Part shown: positions 56,408 through 64,000 of the stretch, one piece after another
Layout of the letters: each line of letters begins with the position of its first letter
Position numbering within the stretch: position 1 is the first letter of the stretch
DNA from: Acidimicrobiaceae bacterium
GTDB lineage: Bacteria > Actinomycetota > Acidimicrobiia > Acidimicrobiales > Ilumatobacteraceae
DNA length: 64,000 nucleotides
Reading direction: 5' to 3'
NCBI GenBank assembly: GCA_020637235.1
Contig: JACJWG010000002.1
Location: forward strand, 124,001-188,000
Notes under the pieces: model-generated
Told to the model about the DNA's origin: nothing
Seen by the model: the letters and a program-made list of their open reading frames with translations, nothing else
The model's database searches: none
Position numbers and translations under genes: made by a program

Positions 56408-57736
56408 TCAGCGGCGGAAGAGGTGGAGTTGGTCGCCGACCTTGTCGCGGAGCTCGTGGTTCGTGACGCCCTGGCCCGCGTCGGGTGCGAGGCACAGCAC
56501 GCCGATCTTGCCCTCGTGCATGTTGTGGTGCACCTGGTATGCGGCCTCGCCCGAGTGCTGCAGGTCGAACACCTGGCTCATCACCGGGTGGATCATGCCC
56601 TTGCTCACCAGACGGTTGGCTTCCCACGCCTCCTTGTAGTTGGCGAAGTGCGAACCGACCAGGCGCTTCAACCGCATCCAGAAGTGGCGGTTGTCGAACT
56701 CCATCATGAACCCGCTCGTCGCTGCGCAGGTGACCACGGTGCCACCGCGCTTGGTGACGTACATCGACGCCCCGAACGTCGAGCGACCCGGGTGCTCGAA
56801 CACGATGTCTGGGTCCTCACCGCACAGCCCGCGGATGTCCTTGCCGAGGCGCCGCCACTCGGTCTCGTCGTGCACGCCGTTCTCGTCGAAGAACTGATAG
56901 CCGGCCGCGGCGCGATCGATGATGTGCTCGACACCCATGTTGCGCAGGATCTCGGCCTTGTCGGGCGAACTGACGACGCACACCGGGATGCCGCCGCCGT
57001 TCAGCACGTACTGCGTGGCGTAGGCGCCGATCCCGCCGGTGGCCCCCCAGATGAGCACCACGTCGCCCTGCTTCATGTTCGCACCGTTGGCCGACACGAG
57101 CATGCGGTAGCTGGTGGAGTTGCACAGCGCGTTGACCGCCGCCTCCTCCCAGGTGAGGTGCTCGGGCTTGGGCATCAGCGAGTTGGCCTTCACCACGGCG
57201 AGGTCGGCGAGACCGCCGAAGTTCGTCTCGTAGCCCCAGATGCGCTGGTTGGCCGCCATCATCGAGTCGTCGTGGGCCGACGGGTCCTGGTCGTCGACGT
57301 GGTTGCAGTGCACCGTCACCCGGTCGCCCGGCTTCCAGTTGCGCACCGCCGAACCCACCTTCAGCACCACCCCCGACGCATCGCTGCCGACCACGTGGTA
57401 GGGCAGGTCGTGGCGCTTGGCCCACTCGCTCTCGCGGCCGAGCCGCTTCAGCGCGCCGAACGTGCTGACCGGCTCGAAGATGCTGGTCCACACGGTGTTG
57501 AAGTTGATGCTGCTCGCCATCACCGCGAGGTACACCTCGTCGGGCGCCAACTCCGGGGTCGGCACCTCACCGACGTGGAGGCTCTGGCGAGGGTCCTTCT
57601 CCTTCGACGGGGTACCGACCCACATCTCCTGTTCCGCAGCGAGCACGTGCACCGCGCGGTAGCTCTCGGGGATGGGCAGGGCGGCGATGTCATCACCGGA
57701 GGCACCGGACTGGATGGCGTCGAGGATCTGCTGCAT
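56408..57736 (-). CDS. ccr: Crotonyl-CoA carboxylase/reductase
   Basis: 442 residues. NADPH-dependent reductive carboxylation of crotonyl-CoA to ethylmalonyl-CoA, the defining step of the ethylmalonyl-CoA pathway. MDR fold with nucleotide loop LIWGATGGIGAYATQYVLNG. Residues matching the CO2 site of the Kitasatospora enzyme (Asn81, Phe170, Glu171, His365) are here Asn80, Tyr169, Glu170 and His363 (GSHFANY). The Phe to Tyr change may be normal outside the Streptomyces type. Full length. A copy of the shared palindrome lies 10 bases upstream. Confidence 0.95.
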   Translation of the reverse strand: MQQILDAIQSGASGDDIAALPIPESYRAVHVLAAEQEMWVGTPSKEKDPRQSLHVGEVPTPELAPDEVYLAVMASSINFNTVWTSIFEPVSTFGALKRLGRESEWAKRHDLPYHVVGSDASGVVLKVGSAVRNWKPGDRVTVHCNHVDDQDPSAHDDSMMAANQRIWGYETNFGGLADLAVVKANSLMPKPEHLTWEEAAVNALCNSTSYRMLVSANGANMKQGDVVLIWGATGGIGAYATQYVLNGGGIPVCVVSSPDKAEILRNMGVEHIIDRAAAGYQFFDENGVHDETEWRRLGKDIRGLCGEDPDIVFEHPGRSTFGASMYVTKRGGTVVTCAATSGFMMEFDNRHFWMRLKRLVGSHFANYKEAWEANRLVSKGMIHPVMSQVFDLQHSGEAAYQVHHNMHEGKIGVLCLAPDAGQGVTNHELRDKVGDQLHLFRR

Positions 57737-57745
57737 CTCCGGAGG

Positions 57746-57759
57746 TTACCGACGGGTAG
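57746..57759 (-). promoter_or_regulatory. Shared 14-nt palindrome, site C (ethylmalonyl-CoA set)
   Basis: Plus strand TTACCGACGGGTAG, 10 bases upstream of the ccr start. It differs from site B at only the first and last base. So close to the start codon that binding would block initiation or elongation, if the site is active. Confidence 0.55.
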
Positions 57760-57827
57760 AAACCGGCGAAGAATCGACCGACCGGGTCGCGGCCACCTGT
57801 GCCGGCGACCGGGTTATCGTCCCCGCC

Positions 57828-59417
57828 GTGCGGTCGCGGCTACGCAAGGTCACCACCCGCGCACTGGCCGTCGTGGCGGGTGTGGCGCTGCTGGTCGGGT
57901 CCCAACCCGACGCGAGCGCCGTCACGCCGGCGCGGTTCGTCACCGGGTGGATCCCGAACTGGTCGCCGACCGCGGTGAGCGAGGGCACGCGAGCGATCTC
58001 GGGCGGTTCGGCATCGGTGTTCGGCGAGGTGTCACCGTTCGGCTTCACGGCCCGCAACGCCGACACGATCGCGATCTCGGGCACCGAGAGCAATCTGTCG
58101 GCCGCGACCGCTGCGCTGCGAGCACAGGGACTACCGGTGGTGCCGAGCATCACCGATGGCACCGGAAAGCTCGTGATGGCGGGCATCCTCTCCGACCCGA
58201 CGAGCCGAGGCCAGCACGTGCAGGCGATCACCGACCTCGTCGTCGGACGCGGGTACGACGGGATCGACCTCGACTACGAGGGCTTCGCGTTCGCCGACGG
58301 GCGGAGCTCGTGGACGACGACGAAGCCCGGCTGGGTGGCCTTCGTCGCCGAGCTGGGTGCGGCGCTCCACGCCCGGGGCAAGCTCCTCGCCGTCACCGTG
58401 CCGCCGGTGTGGGACGCCGGCACCTCGGGCTACTGGGTGTACGACATCCCGGGCATGTTGCCCCACGTCGACCGTCTCCGGCTGATGGTCTACGACTGGA
58501 GCGTCGGTTCGCCAGGGCCGGTGGGACCACTGTCGTGGCAGGCGAACGTGATCTCGTACCTGCACACCGTGGTGCCGGTGAACGAGCGCTCGAAGGTGCA
58601 GATCGGGGTGAACGCCTACGGGCGCAGCTGGGCGACGGTGATCTCGGGCACCTGCCCCACGAACGCCAGCACCGGCACGACGGCGGTGCAGATGGAGTCG
58701 GCGGCGAAGCTGGCCGCCGACGTGGGCGCCACCCCGGTTCGCGACGTGAGCGGCGAGCTGCGATTCACCTACGAGGTCGACTACAGCGGATCGGCCTCGG
58801 GCACGGTCACCCCACCGGCGGTCACCCTGCCTGCACCGAACACCGCCGCCACCAGCACGCGCCCGATCGATCCCACCTCGCTGCGGCCGGCGCTGCGGCT
58901 GAACGGCAGCGCCACCTCGTGCAGGGTGCGCCGCACCGTCTACGTGCCGGACGAGTTCACCGTGGTGCAGCGAGCGAACGCCGTCGTCGCCGCAGGCTTC
59001 AGCGGCATCGCCATCTGGGCGCTCGGGTACGAGACGCCGTCACTGTGGGAGCCCCTCTCGGGGATCGACGTCCCCCGCGCCGGAGGCACGACACCGATCG
59101 GATCGCTGGACAGCGCGCAGATCAGCGGCGGCGACGTGGTGGTCGGCGGCTGGGCGGCCGATCCGGAGTTCGATCTCCCGATCCCGTTCCAGGTGTCGGT
59201 CACCAACCCGGGCGGTTCGCCCCAGATGAGCGGACCGAGCCTGGCCCGCGACGTCCGTGACGATCCGGCGAACTGGCCGCTGCCGAGCCGCACCCACGGC
59301 TTCACCGTCGGTGTGCCGATCACCGCCGTGTCCGGTGCGCAGGTGTGCCTGCACGCGCGAGGGTTCGGTGGCGACGCCGGCTCGCTGCACCAACTCGGTT
59401 GTCTCACGCTGCCGTGA
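57828..59417 (+). CDS. Secreted GH18-family protein
   Basis: 529 residues. A signal peptide (RALAVVAGVALLVGSQPDASA) is followed by a GH18-like barrel: RFVTGWIPNWSPTAVSEGTR, GYDGIDLDYEGFAFADGRS (DxxDxDxE; Glu about 152), LMVYDWSVGSPGPVGP and AIWALGYETPSLWEPL. Chitinase or spore-cortex-lytic (SleL/YaaH-like) hydrolysis of GlcNAc polymers is expected. A C-terminal beta domain (about 430-529) with two Cys may bind the wall. GTG 57828 sets the signal peptide. Divergent from ccr with the palindrome between. Confidence 0.85.
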   Translation: MRSRLRKVTTRALAVVAGVALLVGSQPDASAVTPARFVTGWIPNWSPTAVSEGTRAISGGSASVFGEVSPFGFTARNADTIAISGTESNLSAATAALRAQGLPVVPSITDGTGKLVMAGILSDPTSRGQHVQAITDLVVGRGYDGIDLDYEGFAFADGRSSWTTTKPGWVAFVAELGAALHARGKLLAVTVPPVWDAGTSGYWVYDIPGMLPHVDRLRLMVYDWSVGSPGPVGPLSWQANVISYLHTVVPVNERSKVQIGVNAYGRSWATVISGTCPTNASTGTTAVQMESAAKLAADVGATPVRDVSGELRFTYEVDYSGSASGTVTPPAVTLPAPNTAATSTRPIDPTSLRPALRLNGSATSCRVRRTVYVPDEFTVVQRANAVVAAGFSGIAIWALGYETPSLWEPLSGIDVPRAGGTTPIGSLDSAQISGGDVVVGGWAADPEFDLPIPFQVSVTNPGGSPQMSGPSLARDVRDDPANWPLPSRTHGFTVGVPITAVSGAQVCLHARGFGGDAGSLHQLGCLTLP

Positions 59418-59432
59418 ACCGCCGGCCGTAGG

Positions 59433-60293
59433 ATGCGGCGCGTGCACGACGAGTCCCGTCCGCTCACCGATCCCACGCCCGACGAACGTCGCCAGGGCGA
59501 GCGCTACCTCGTCACCGACGACGACCGCGCCGCGTTCGCGCGCGACGGCTACGTGCACCTGACCGGGGTGATGAGCGACGACGAGATGCTCGAGATCGAG
59601 GCGGTCTACGACCGCTTCCTGCGCGGCGAGATCGCCGTCGCCGGCAAGGATTTCAACGACATGACGACCGGCGAGCACGGCACGGATCCCACCGGCTATG
59701 CCGTCATCAACGTGATGGTCCCCCGCCGCTACCTCACCTCCTGGCAGGGCAACCTGTTCGAGCGCCGAGCGCACTCGATCGCCCAGCAGCTCTGTGGCGA
59801 GGGCATGACGATCGACTTCGACCAGCTGCTCGCCAAGTCACCCGGCCGCGAGGACGCCGTGTTCGCCTGGCACCAGGACCAGGCGTACTGGATCGACACC
59901 GACGACCGGCGCACCGCCACGTGCTGGCTCGCCATCGACGACTCGACGATCGAGAACGGGTGCATGCAGTTCCTGCCGGGCTCGCACCGCGAGCCGGTCC
60001 GACCCCATCGCCCGCTGCACGGCGATCGTGGGGCGAGCCACACGCTCGTCACCGACCTCCGCGACGGCGACGTGATGGTGCCCGTCGAGATCCGCCGTGG
60101 CGACATCACCGTGCACAACGAGTCGGTGCTGCACGGCTCGGGTGGCAACACCTCGGCCGGCAGCTACCGGCGCGCGTACATCGTGGCGTTGCGCAGCGAG
60201 TCCACCGTCGCCGAGGAGCGCCGGCGTGGCTTCACCCACAGCCACAACGACGCCGGCGACGTGCTCGATGCGGTCGACGGATTGCACGCCTGA
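59433..60293 (+). CDS. Phytanoyl-CoA dioxygenase-family protein (PhyH)
   Basis: 286 residues of the PhyH 2-oxoglutarate/Fe(II) family. DRAAFARDGYVHLTGVMSDD opens the domain; FAWHQDQAYWIDTDDRRTAT supplies HxD, ENGCMQFLPGSHR is the conserved turn, and HNESVLHGSGGNTSAGSYRRA gives the distal His and 2OG Arg. Hydroxylation of a fatty acyl or other small substrate is likely. The start may be ATG 59433 or GTG 59442. Ends 13 bases before palindrome site D. Confidence 0.88.
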   Translation: MRRVHDESRPLTDPTPDERRQGERYLVTDDDRAAFARDGYVHLTGVMSDDEMLEIEAVYDRFLRGEIAVAGKDFNDMTTGEHGTDPTGYAVINVMVPRRYLTSWQGNLFERRAHSIAQQLCGEGMTIDFDQLLAKSPGREDAVFAWHQDQAYWIDTDDRRTATCWLAIDDSTIENGCMQFLPGSHREPVRPHRPLHGDRGASHTLVTDLRDGDVMVPVEIRRGDITVHNESVLHGSGGNTSAGSYRRAYIVALRSESTVAEERRRGFTHSHNDAGDVLDAVDGLHA

Positions 60294-60305
60294 GTCGCGC
60301 TCCCA

Positions 60306-60319
60306 TTACCCGCGGGTAA
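60306..60319 (+). promoter_or_regulatory. Shared 14-nt palindrome, site D (ethylmalonyl-CoA set)
   Basis: TTACCCGCGGGTAA, a perfect 7+7 palindrome, 53 bases upstream of the thiolase start and 13 bases after the PhyH stop. The best of the four sites. Confidence 0.6.
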
Positions 60320-60372
60320 CCCGACGCGCATAACCTGCGCTCACAGGGGTTCTCCGAGGGAGGAAAAGGACA

Positions 60373-61554
60373 ATGGCTGGTTCGTACATCGTGGCGGGTG
60401 CTCGTACGCCGATCGGCAAGATGAGCGGAGCGTTGGCGGGCTTCAGCGCCGCCGACCTCGGCGGCTTCGCGATCAAGGCGGCGCTCGAACGCGCCGGCGT
60501 GGCACCCGACGAGGTGGAGCACGTGATCATGGGCCAGGTGCTGATGGCCGGGCAGGGCCAGGTGCCGTCACGTCAGGCCGCCGTGAAGGCCGGCATCCCG
60601 ATGAGCGTGCCCTCGATCAACGTGAACAAGGTGTGCCTCAGCGGCATCAACGCGATCTACCTCGCCGACCAGATGATCCAGGCCGGCGACGCCGACATCG
60701 TGATCGCGGGCGGCATGGAGAGCATGACCAACGCGCCGTACCTGGCGGCCGGGGCGCGTGGCGGATTCCGCTACGGCAACACCGAGCTCGCCGACGCGAT
60801 CATCAAAGACGGCCTGTGGTGCGCGTTCGACGCCTGCCTGATGGGCCTCGGCACCGAGCGCTACAACGCCGGCGGCATCACCCGCGAGCAGCAGGACGAA
60901 CTGGCGATGAAGTCGAACGAGCGGGCCGCCAACGCGATCAAGGACGGCAAGTTCGACGACGAGATCGTGCCGGTGAGCATCCCACAGCGCAAGGGCGACC
61001 CGTTGCTCGTCGAGACCGACGAGGGCGTCCGCCCCGGCACCACGATGGAGTCGCTCGGTGGCCTGAAGCCGGCCTTCGACAAGGAGGGCACGATCACCGC
61101 CGCCAACGCGTCGCAGATCAGTGACGGCGGCTCGGCGATCGTGATGATGAGCGAGCGAGCGGTGAACGCTCGTGGCGTCTCGCCGCTCGGCCAGGTGGTG
61201 GGATACGGCATGGTGGCCGGCCCGGACAACGCCTCGCTGCTCACCCAGCCCAGCCGGGCGATCCTGAAGGCGCTCGACAAGGCCGGCCTCACCGTCGGTG
61301 ACGTCGACCTGTTCGAGCTCAACGAGGCGTTCGCCGCGGTCGGCATCGCGTCGATGGCCGATCTCGGGATCACCGACGAGATCGTGAACGTCAACGGCGG
61401 CGCCATCGCGCTCGGCCATCCGATCGGCATGTCGGGCAACCGCCTCGCGCTCACCATCCTGCACGAGCTGAAGCGCCGCGGTGGCGGGCTCGGTGCTGCG
61501 GCACTGTGCGGCGGTGGCGGCCAGGGCGATGCCCTGCTCGTGCGCACCGTCTGA
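60373..61554 (+). CDS. Acetyl-CoA acetyltransferase (thiolase)
   Basis: 393 residues. Condenses two acetyl-CoA to acetoacetyl-CoA, feeding the hydroxyacyl-CoA dehydrogenase and the ethylmalonyl-CoA pathway (or PHB). The acylated Cys is in NKVCLSGINAIYLA (about 88). NEAFAAVGIASM, GGAIALGHPIGMSG (His) and ALCGGGGQGDALLV (second Cys) complete the active site. AGGAAAAGGACAATG gives a strong ribosome-binding site. Palindrome site D lies in its promoter region. Confidence 0.93.
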   Translation: MAGSYIVAGARTPIGKMSGALAGFSAADLGGFAIKAALERAGVAPDEVEHVIMGQVLMAGQGQVPSRQAAVKAGIPMSVPSINVNKVCLSGINAIYLADQMIQAGDADIVIAGGMESMTNAPYLAAGARGGFRYGNTELADAIIKDGLWCAFDACLMGLGTERYNAGGITREQQDELAMKSNERAANAIKDGKFDDEIVPVSIPQRKGDPLLVETDEGVRPGTTMESLGGLKPAFDKEGTITAANASQISDGGSAIVMMSERAVNARGVSPLGQVVGYGMVAGPDNASLLTQPSRAILKALDKAGLTVGDVDLFELNEAFAAVGIASMADLGITDEIVNVNGGAIALGHPIGMSGNRLALTILHELKRRGGGLGAAALCGGGGQGDALLVRTV

Positions 61555-61582
61555 GGCGCCGGACCCCTCGACTCCACTCCAG

Positions 61583-61598
61583 GTGGTCACATGACCAC
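61583..61598. promoter_or_regulatory. Palindrome after the thiolase gene
   Basis: GTGGTCACATGACCAC, 7-bp arms, 29 bases past the thiolase stop. May be an operator for the promoter at 61644 or a weak terminator; the sequence does not decide. Confidence 0.3.
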
Positions 61599-61643
61599 GG
61601 CGAGAGAGTTTGTGTCAGCCCACGCGACATTTGTTGCGAGTTG

Positions 61644-61672
61644 TTGACAGCCCGGGGCTCGCGTTGTAACGT
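61644..61672 (+). promoter_or_regulatory. Sigma-70-type promoter candidate upstream of moxR
   Basis: Perfect -35 TTGACA, 17-bp spacer and -10 TAACGT (3 of 6 to TATAAT). Transcription would start near 61680, about 175 bases before moxR. The 301-bp region 61555-61855 has no protein gene: it holds the palindrome, this promoter and the folded element after it. Confidence 0.5.
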
Positions 61673-61686
61673 AACCGACACATGGT

Positions 61687-61774
61687 GATCGGAGCTTCCG
61701 AACACCACACCGATCGAGGTACCACCTCTGGAGCTGGCCCGTCCGCCCGCTACCAGGTCCAGGGGTGGTACCTC
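61687..61774 (+). ncRNA. Folded leader or small RNA upstream of moxR
   Basis: Two adjacent helices start just past the candidate TSS. The first pairs GATCGG (61687-61692) with CCGATC (61710-61715). The second pairs 61716-61731 with 61759-61774 over 16 bp including one G-U; its arm begins GAGGTACCACC. A GTTGGCGTTTTCC stretch follows. The order promoter, folded unit, T-rich stretch fits either an independent small RNA of about 100 nt or an attenuator for moxR. I do not recognise a known family. Confidence 0.35.
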
Positions 61775-61855
61775 GTTGGCGTTTTCCGGCGATGCCCGTT
61801 CGACGGCGACACAGCCGGTGAAGATCGTGCCCGCCCGTGCCGATGACACCCCCCG

Positions 61856-62878
61856 ATGAGTCTGTTCACCCGGCCCCCGGCCCCCGCCACCGCGCTCGCC
61901 GGCCCGAACGCCGACGGCCTGCCGGCACCGACATCGCACCAGGTGACCGCCGCCGGCCGGCTCGGCACGGCGCTGGTCGACACCGTCGCCACCGTCGTGG
62001 CCGGCCGGCGCGACATCGCCGAGATCGCCGCTGCCTGCGTGCTGTCGCGTGGGCACCTGCTCATCGAGGACATCCCCGGCGTCGGCAAGACACTGCTCGC
62101 GCAGTCGATCGCGGCGGCGGTCGGCGGAACGTTCCATCGCATCCAGGGAACCGTCGACCTGTTGCCCGGTGACGTGACCGGCACCCTGGTGCCCGAGGGC
62201 GACGCGATGCGGCTGCGATTCCGACCCGGCCCGATCTTCGCCCACGTGGTCGTGTTCGACGAGCTCAATCGCACCAACCCGCGCACACAGGCAGCACTCC
62301 TCGAAGCCGCCGAGGAGTCCACCGTCACCGTGGACGGGACGAGCCACGCCCTGCCCGACCCGTTTTTCCTGGTCGCGACCCAGAACCCGATCGACATGGC
62401 CGGCACCTTCCGCCTCGGCGAGGGTGCCGTCGACCGGTTCGCCGCCGTCGTCTCGCCGGGTCGACCGGCCTTCGACGACGAGGTCGCCGTCATCGCCGGC
62501 CGGCGCGGCCGCCGTCAGCTGTCCGAGATCGATCCGGTCGCCGCGCCCGAGCACCTCGTCGCGGCTCGGGCGACGATCGAGCAGGTGACGATCACCGACG
62601 GCGTGTCGCGCTGGATCGTCGAGTTGCTCGACGCCACCCGCCGACACCCGCGCGTCCGGTTGGGCGCCTCCACCCGCGGCGGGCTCGCGGTGGCCGGCCT
62701 GGCGCGAGCGATCGCGGTGATGCGCGGGCGGCCGTTCGTGGTGCCCGACGACGTCGCCACCGTCGTGGTGCCCGCGCTGGCGCACCGGTTGCTGCTGGTC
62801 GATGGCGACGGCTCCACCGTGGCCGGTCGCGACGTGGTGGCCGAGTGCCTCCACCAGGTCCGGCCACCGACGGCATGA
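61856..62878 (+). CDS. MoxR-family AAA+ ATPase
   Basis: 340 residues. Walker A LLIEDIPGVGKTLLAQSIAA, Walker B HVVVFDELNRTNPRTQAALLEAAEE and sensor region FFLVATQNPIDMAGTF are complete. The lid domain with STRGGLAVAGLARAIAVMRGR follows. MoxR ATPases act as chaperones, usually with adjacent DUF58 proteins; here the stop overlaps the DUF58 start (ATGA). ATG 61856 follows a Thr/Pro-rich 5' region. Confidence 0.92.
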   Translation: MSLFTRPPAPATALAGPNADGLPAPTSHQVTAAGRLGTALVDTVATVVAGRRDIAEIAAACVLSRGHLLIEDIPGVGKTLLAQSIAAAVGGTFHRIQGTVDLLPGDVTGTLVPEGDAMRLRFRPGPIFAHVVVFDELNRTNPRTQAALLEAAEESTVTVDGTSHALPDPFFLVATQNPIDMAGTFRLGEGAVDRFAAVVSPGRPAFDDEVAVIAGRRGRRQLSEIDPVAAPEHLVAARATIEQVTITDGVSRWIVELLDATRRHPRVRLGASTRGGLAVAGLARAIAVMRGRPFVVPDDVATVVVPALAHRLLLVDGDGSTVAGRDVVAECLHQVRPPTA

Positions 62879-64000
62879 CCGCCGCGCCCGCCGACGACGG
62901 TGTCCAGCCGGCCCGACGTCTGCGCTCGCGTCCGGCCGTCCCACGTGGACTCGCGTCCGGGAGTGGCTACCTCGTCTTCGCCTGGGTGGCGACGCTGGGG
63001 ATGGCACGGCTCACCGGTGCGGTGCCGGTGCTCATCCTGCTCGGCGCCGGCGCCGTCGGTGCCCTGGGCGCACTGCTCACCGGTTGGGGGCGGCTGGCGC
63101 CGATCAGCACGGCGACGGTCGAGCTGCGCCCGAGCGCCGGGGCCCGTGGTGTCACCACGGCGGGCGACCCCTTCGACGTCGGCGTCCGGCTCGAACCCGC
63201 CGGGGCGCTCGGCGGCCGCCCCGTGCACGTCGTGCTGCGGCACCGCGGCGAGGCGATCGCCACGGGCTGGACGCACGAGGGCGAAATGCGAGCCGCCGGC
63301 ACGGTCTCCCGACGCGGGGTCGTCGACCGGCTGGAGGTGATCGTGTCGTCCGCGGGTGCCGCGGGTCTCGTGTGGTGGCGACGGACCCTGGACGTCGTGG
63401 TGGATCCCCTGGTGATCGCGCCGCGCCCCACCGGCCCGGGAGCCACCGTGGAGATCGCCACCGAGGCCGGCGGCGGCACCGATCCGCACGTGCTCGGCCG
63501 GTCGTCGACCGACGGTGAGCTCGACGGCGTCCGGCGTTGGCGCGAGGGCGATGCCGACCACGCGGTGCACTGGCCCACCTCGTTGCGCACCGGTGCCCTC
63601 AGCGTCTTCGACCACCGTCGGTGCGCCGAGCAGCGCTGGGTGGTGAGAGCAGCCCTGGGCGCCGACGGCACGCCCGACGCCGAGGCAGAGGCCGGGCGGG
63701 TGCGGTGGGCGCTCGACGACGGCCATCGTCGCGGGGCGATCGTCGCCGCAGCCGTGGGCGACGCACGGCCGACGGTGCTGGCCGACAGCGCGGCGATCGC
63801 CCGGTGGACGGCCACGTGTCTCGACGATCCGCCGCGTGCGGCACCGAGACCGTGGTGGCGGCGCGACGTGCAGCGCGTCGACGCCGAACCCGACGCCACG
63901 CTGACGACGGCTGCCCGCTGGTGGATCGCCGCCGCATCGGTCGTGTCGTTGTCGATGCTCGCGAGTGCACTGCACGCCTCGCGCGTCGTCGGTGCCGCGC
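62875..64000 (+). CDS. DUF58 protein, possibly fused to a transglutaminase-like membrane module; cut by the window edge
   Basis: 375 codons are visible and the frame is open at base 64000. Two membrane helices at about 33-80, then a beta region and the DUF58 core GELDGVRRWREGDADHAVHW (GxRxWxxGD...W). After that come a linker and, at about 345-375, a new hydrophobic stretch WWIAAASVVSLSMLASAL. DUF58 proteins usually end near the core or with a VWA-like part. Neighbouring TgpA (DUF3488/transglutaminase) genes start with such helices, so a DUF58-TgpA fusion is plausible. The MoxR/DUF58 pair is classic. Confidence 0.85.
   Translation, partial: MTAAPADDGVQPARRLRSRPAVPRGLASGSGYLVFAWVATLGMARLTGAVPVLILLGAGAVGALGALLTGWGRLAPISTATVELRPSAGARGVTTAGDPFDVGVRLEPAGALGGRPVHVVLRHRGEAIATGWTHEGEMRAAGTVSRRGVVDRLEVIVSSAGAAGLVWWRRTLDVVVDPLVIAPRPTGPGATVEIATEAGGGTDPHVLGRSSTDGELDGVRRWREGDADHAVHWPTSLRTGALSVFDHRRCAEQRWVVRAALGADGTPDAEAEAGRVRWALDDGHRRGAIVAAAVGDARPTVLADSAAIARWTATCLDDPPRAAPRPWWRRDVQRVDAEPDATLTTAARWWIAAASVVSLSMLASALHASRVVGAA

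Noticed and set aside
56357..59260. 967-codon plus-strand frame spanning ccr and the GH18 gene
   Set aside because: It crosses the ccr promoter region and lies out of frame with the GH18 protein; no domain.

Overview
This is a single contig of very high-GC DNA (roughly 70% GC by eye) with dense coding on both strands and many ATGA/GTGA overlaps. It carries typical actinobacterial markers: mycothiol glycosyltransferase mshA with its YbjN-domain neighbour, Rex, an RsiG-type c-di-GMP anti-sigma factor and secreted Thr-rich lipoproteins. Together with the ethylmalonyl-CoA pathway, a carotenoid-glycoside locus and type IV pili, this suggests an Acidimicrobiia member, perhaps Ilumatobacter-like. 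That placement is inference. I see no insertion sequence, prophage or CRISPR array, so this looks like core chromosome with some accessory palindromic elements.

Layout. 1-9.9 kb: rex (cut by the left edge, with its own operator), an acyl-CoA ligase, a SnoaL-like protein divergent from an XRE regulator over twin operators, SAM hydrolase, proC, mshA with ybjN, and an overlapping trio (MoaD-like, rsiG, XRE regulator). 9.9-16.5 kb: a giant membrane protein joining a degenerate GT2 domain, PilZ and an SdrD-like exodomain; a cyclophilin; S51, phosphatase and HD proteins. 16.5-25.9 kb: 3-hydroxyacyl-CoA dehydrogenase, a DUF559 gene bracketed by identical 47-nt palindromes, aat, a lipoprotein protease, ecm, and alpha/beta hydrolases. 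25.9-34.6 kb: a carotenoid cluster (crtZ, crtA, plsY-like, cruG-like, crtI paralogue, cruF, crtB, crtI, crtE). 34.7-42.4 kb: xseBA, rmuC, an ABC exporter, a secreted peptidase and a 2OG oxygenase. 42.4-45.7 kb: two tRNA-Ser genes, a DUF4388 (PATAN-like) protein, tadA, SRP RNA and a 5'-3' exonuclease. 45.9-54.6 kb: type IV pilus genes (coiled-coil protein, pilB, pilC, pilD, pilT, a DUF429-like protein, pilin, a second coiled-coil protein). 54.6-61.6 kb: an rRNA methyltransferase, then mce, ccr, a GH18 protein, PhyH and thiolase. 61.6-64 kb: a promoter, a structured leader, moxR, and a DUF58 protein that runs off the right edge.

Two regulatory networks emerge from the sequence itself. First, seven places match TCAA-N16-RCCGA, the form of a WhiG/FliA-class sigma promoter. 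They precede the pilus operons, the pilin, both coiled-coil genes, the DUF4388 gene and the PilZ giant. The window also encodes RsiG, the c-di-GMP-loaded anti-sigma factor of WhiG. This suggests a c-di-GMP / RsiG / WhiG switch over surface motility, as reported in Rubrobacter. Second, a 14-nt palindrome TTACCSRCGGGTAR lies just upstream of four ethylmalonyl-CoA-pathway genes at three separate loci (hydroxyacyl-CoA dehydrogenase, ecm, ccr, thiolase), suggesting one unknown repressor or activator for the pathway.
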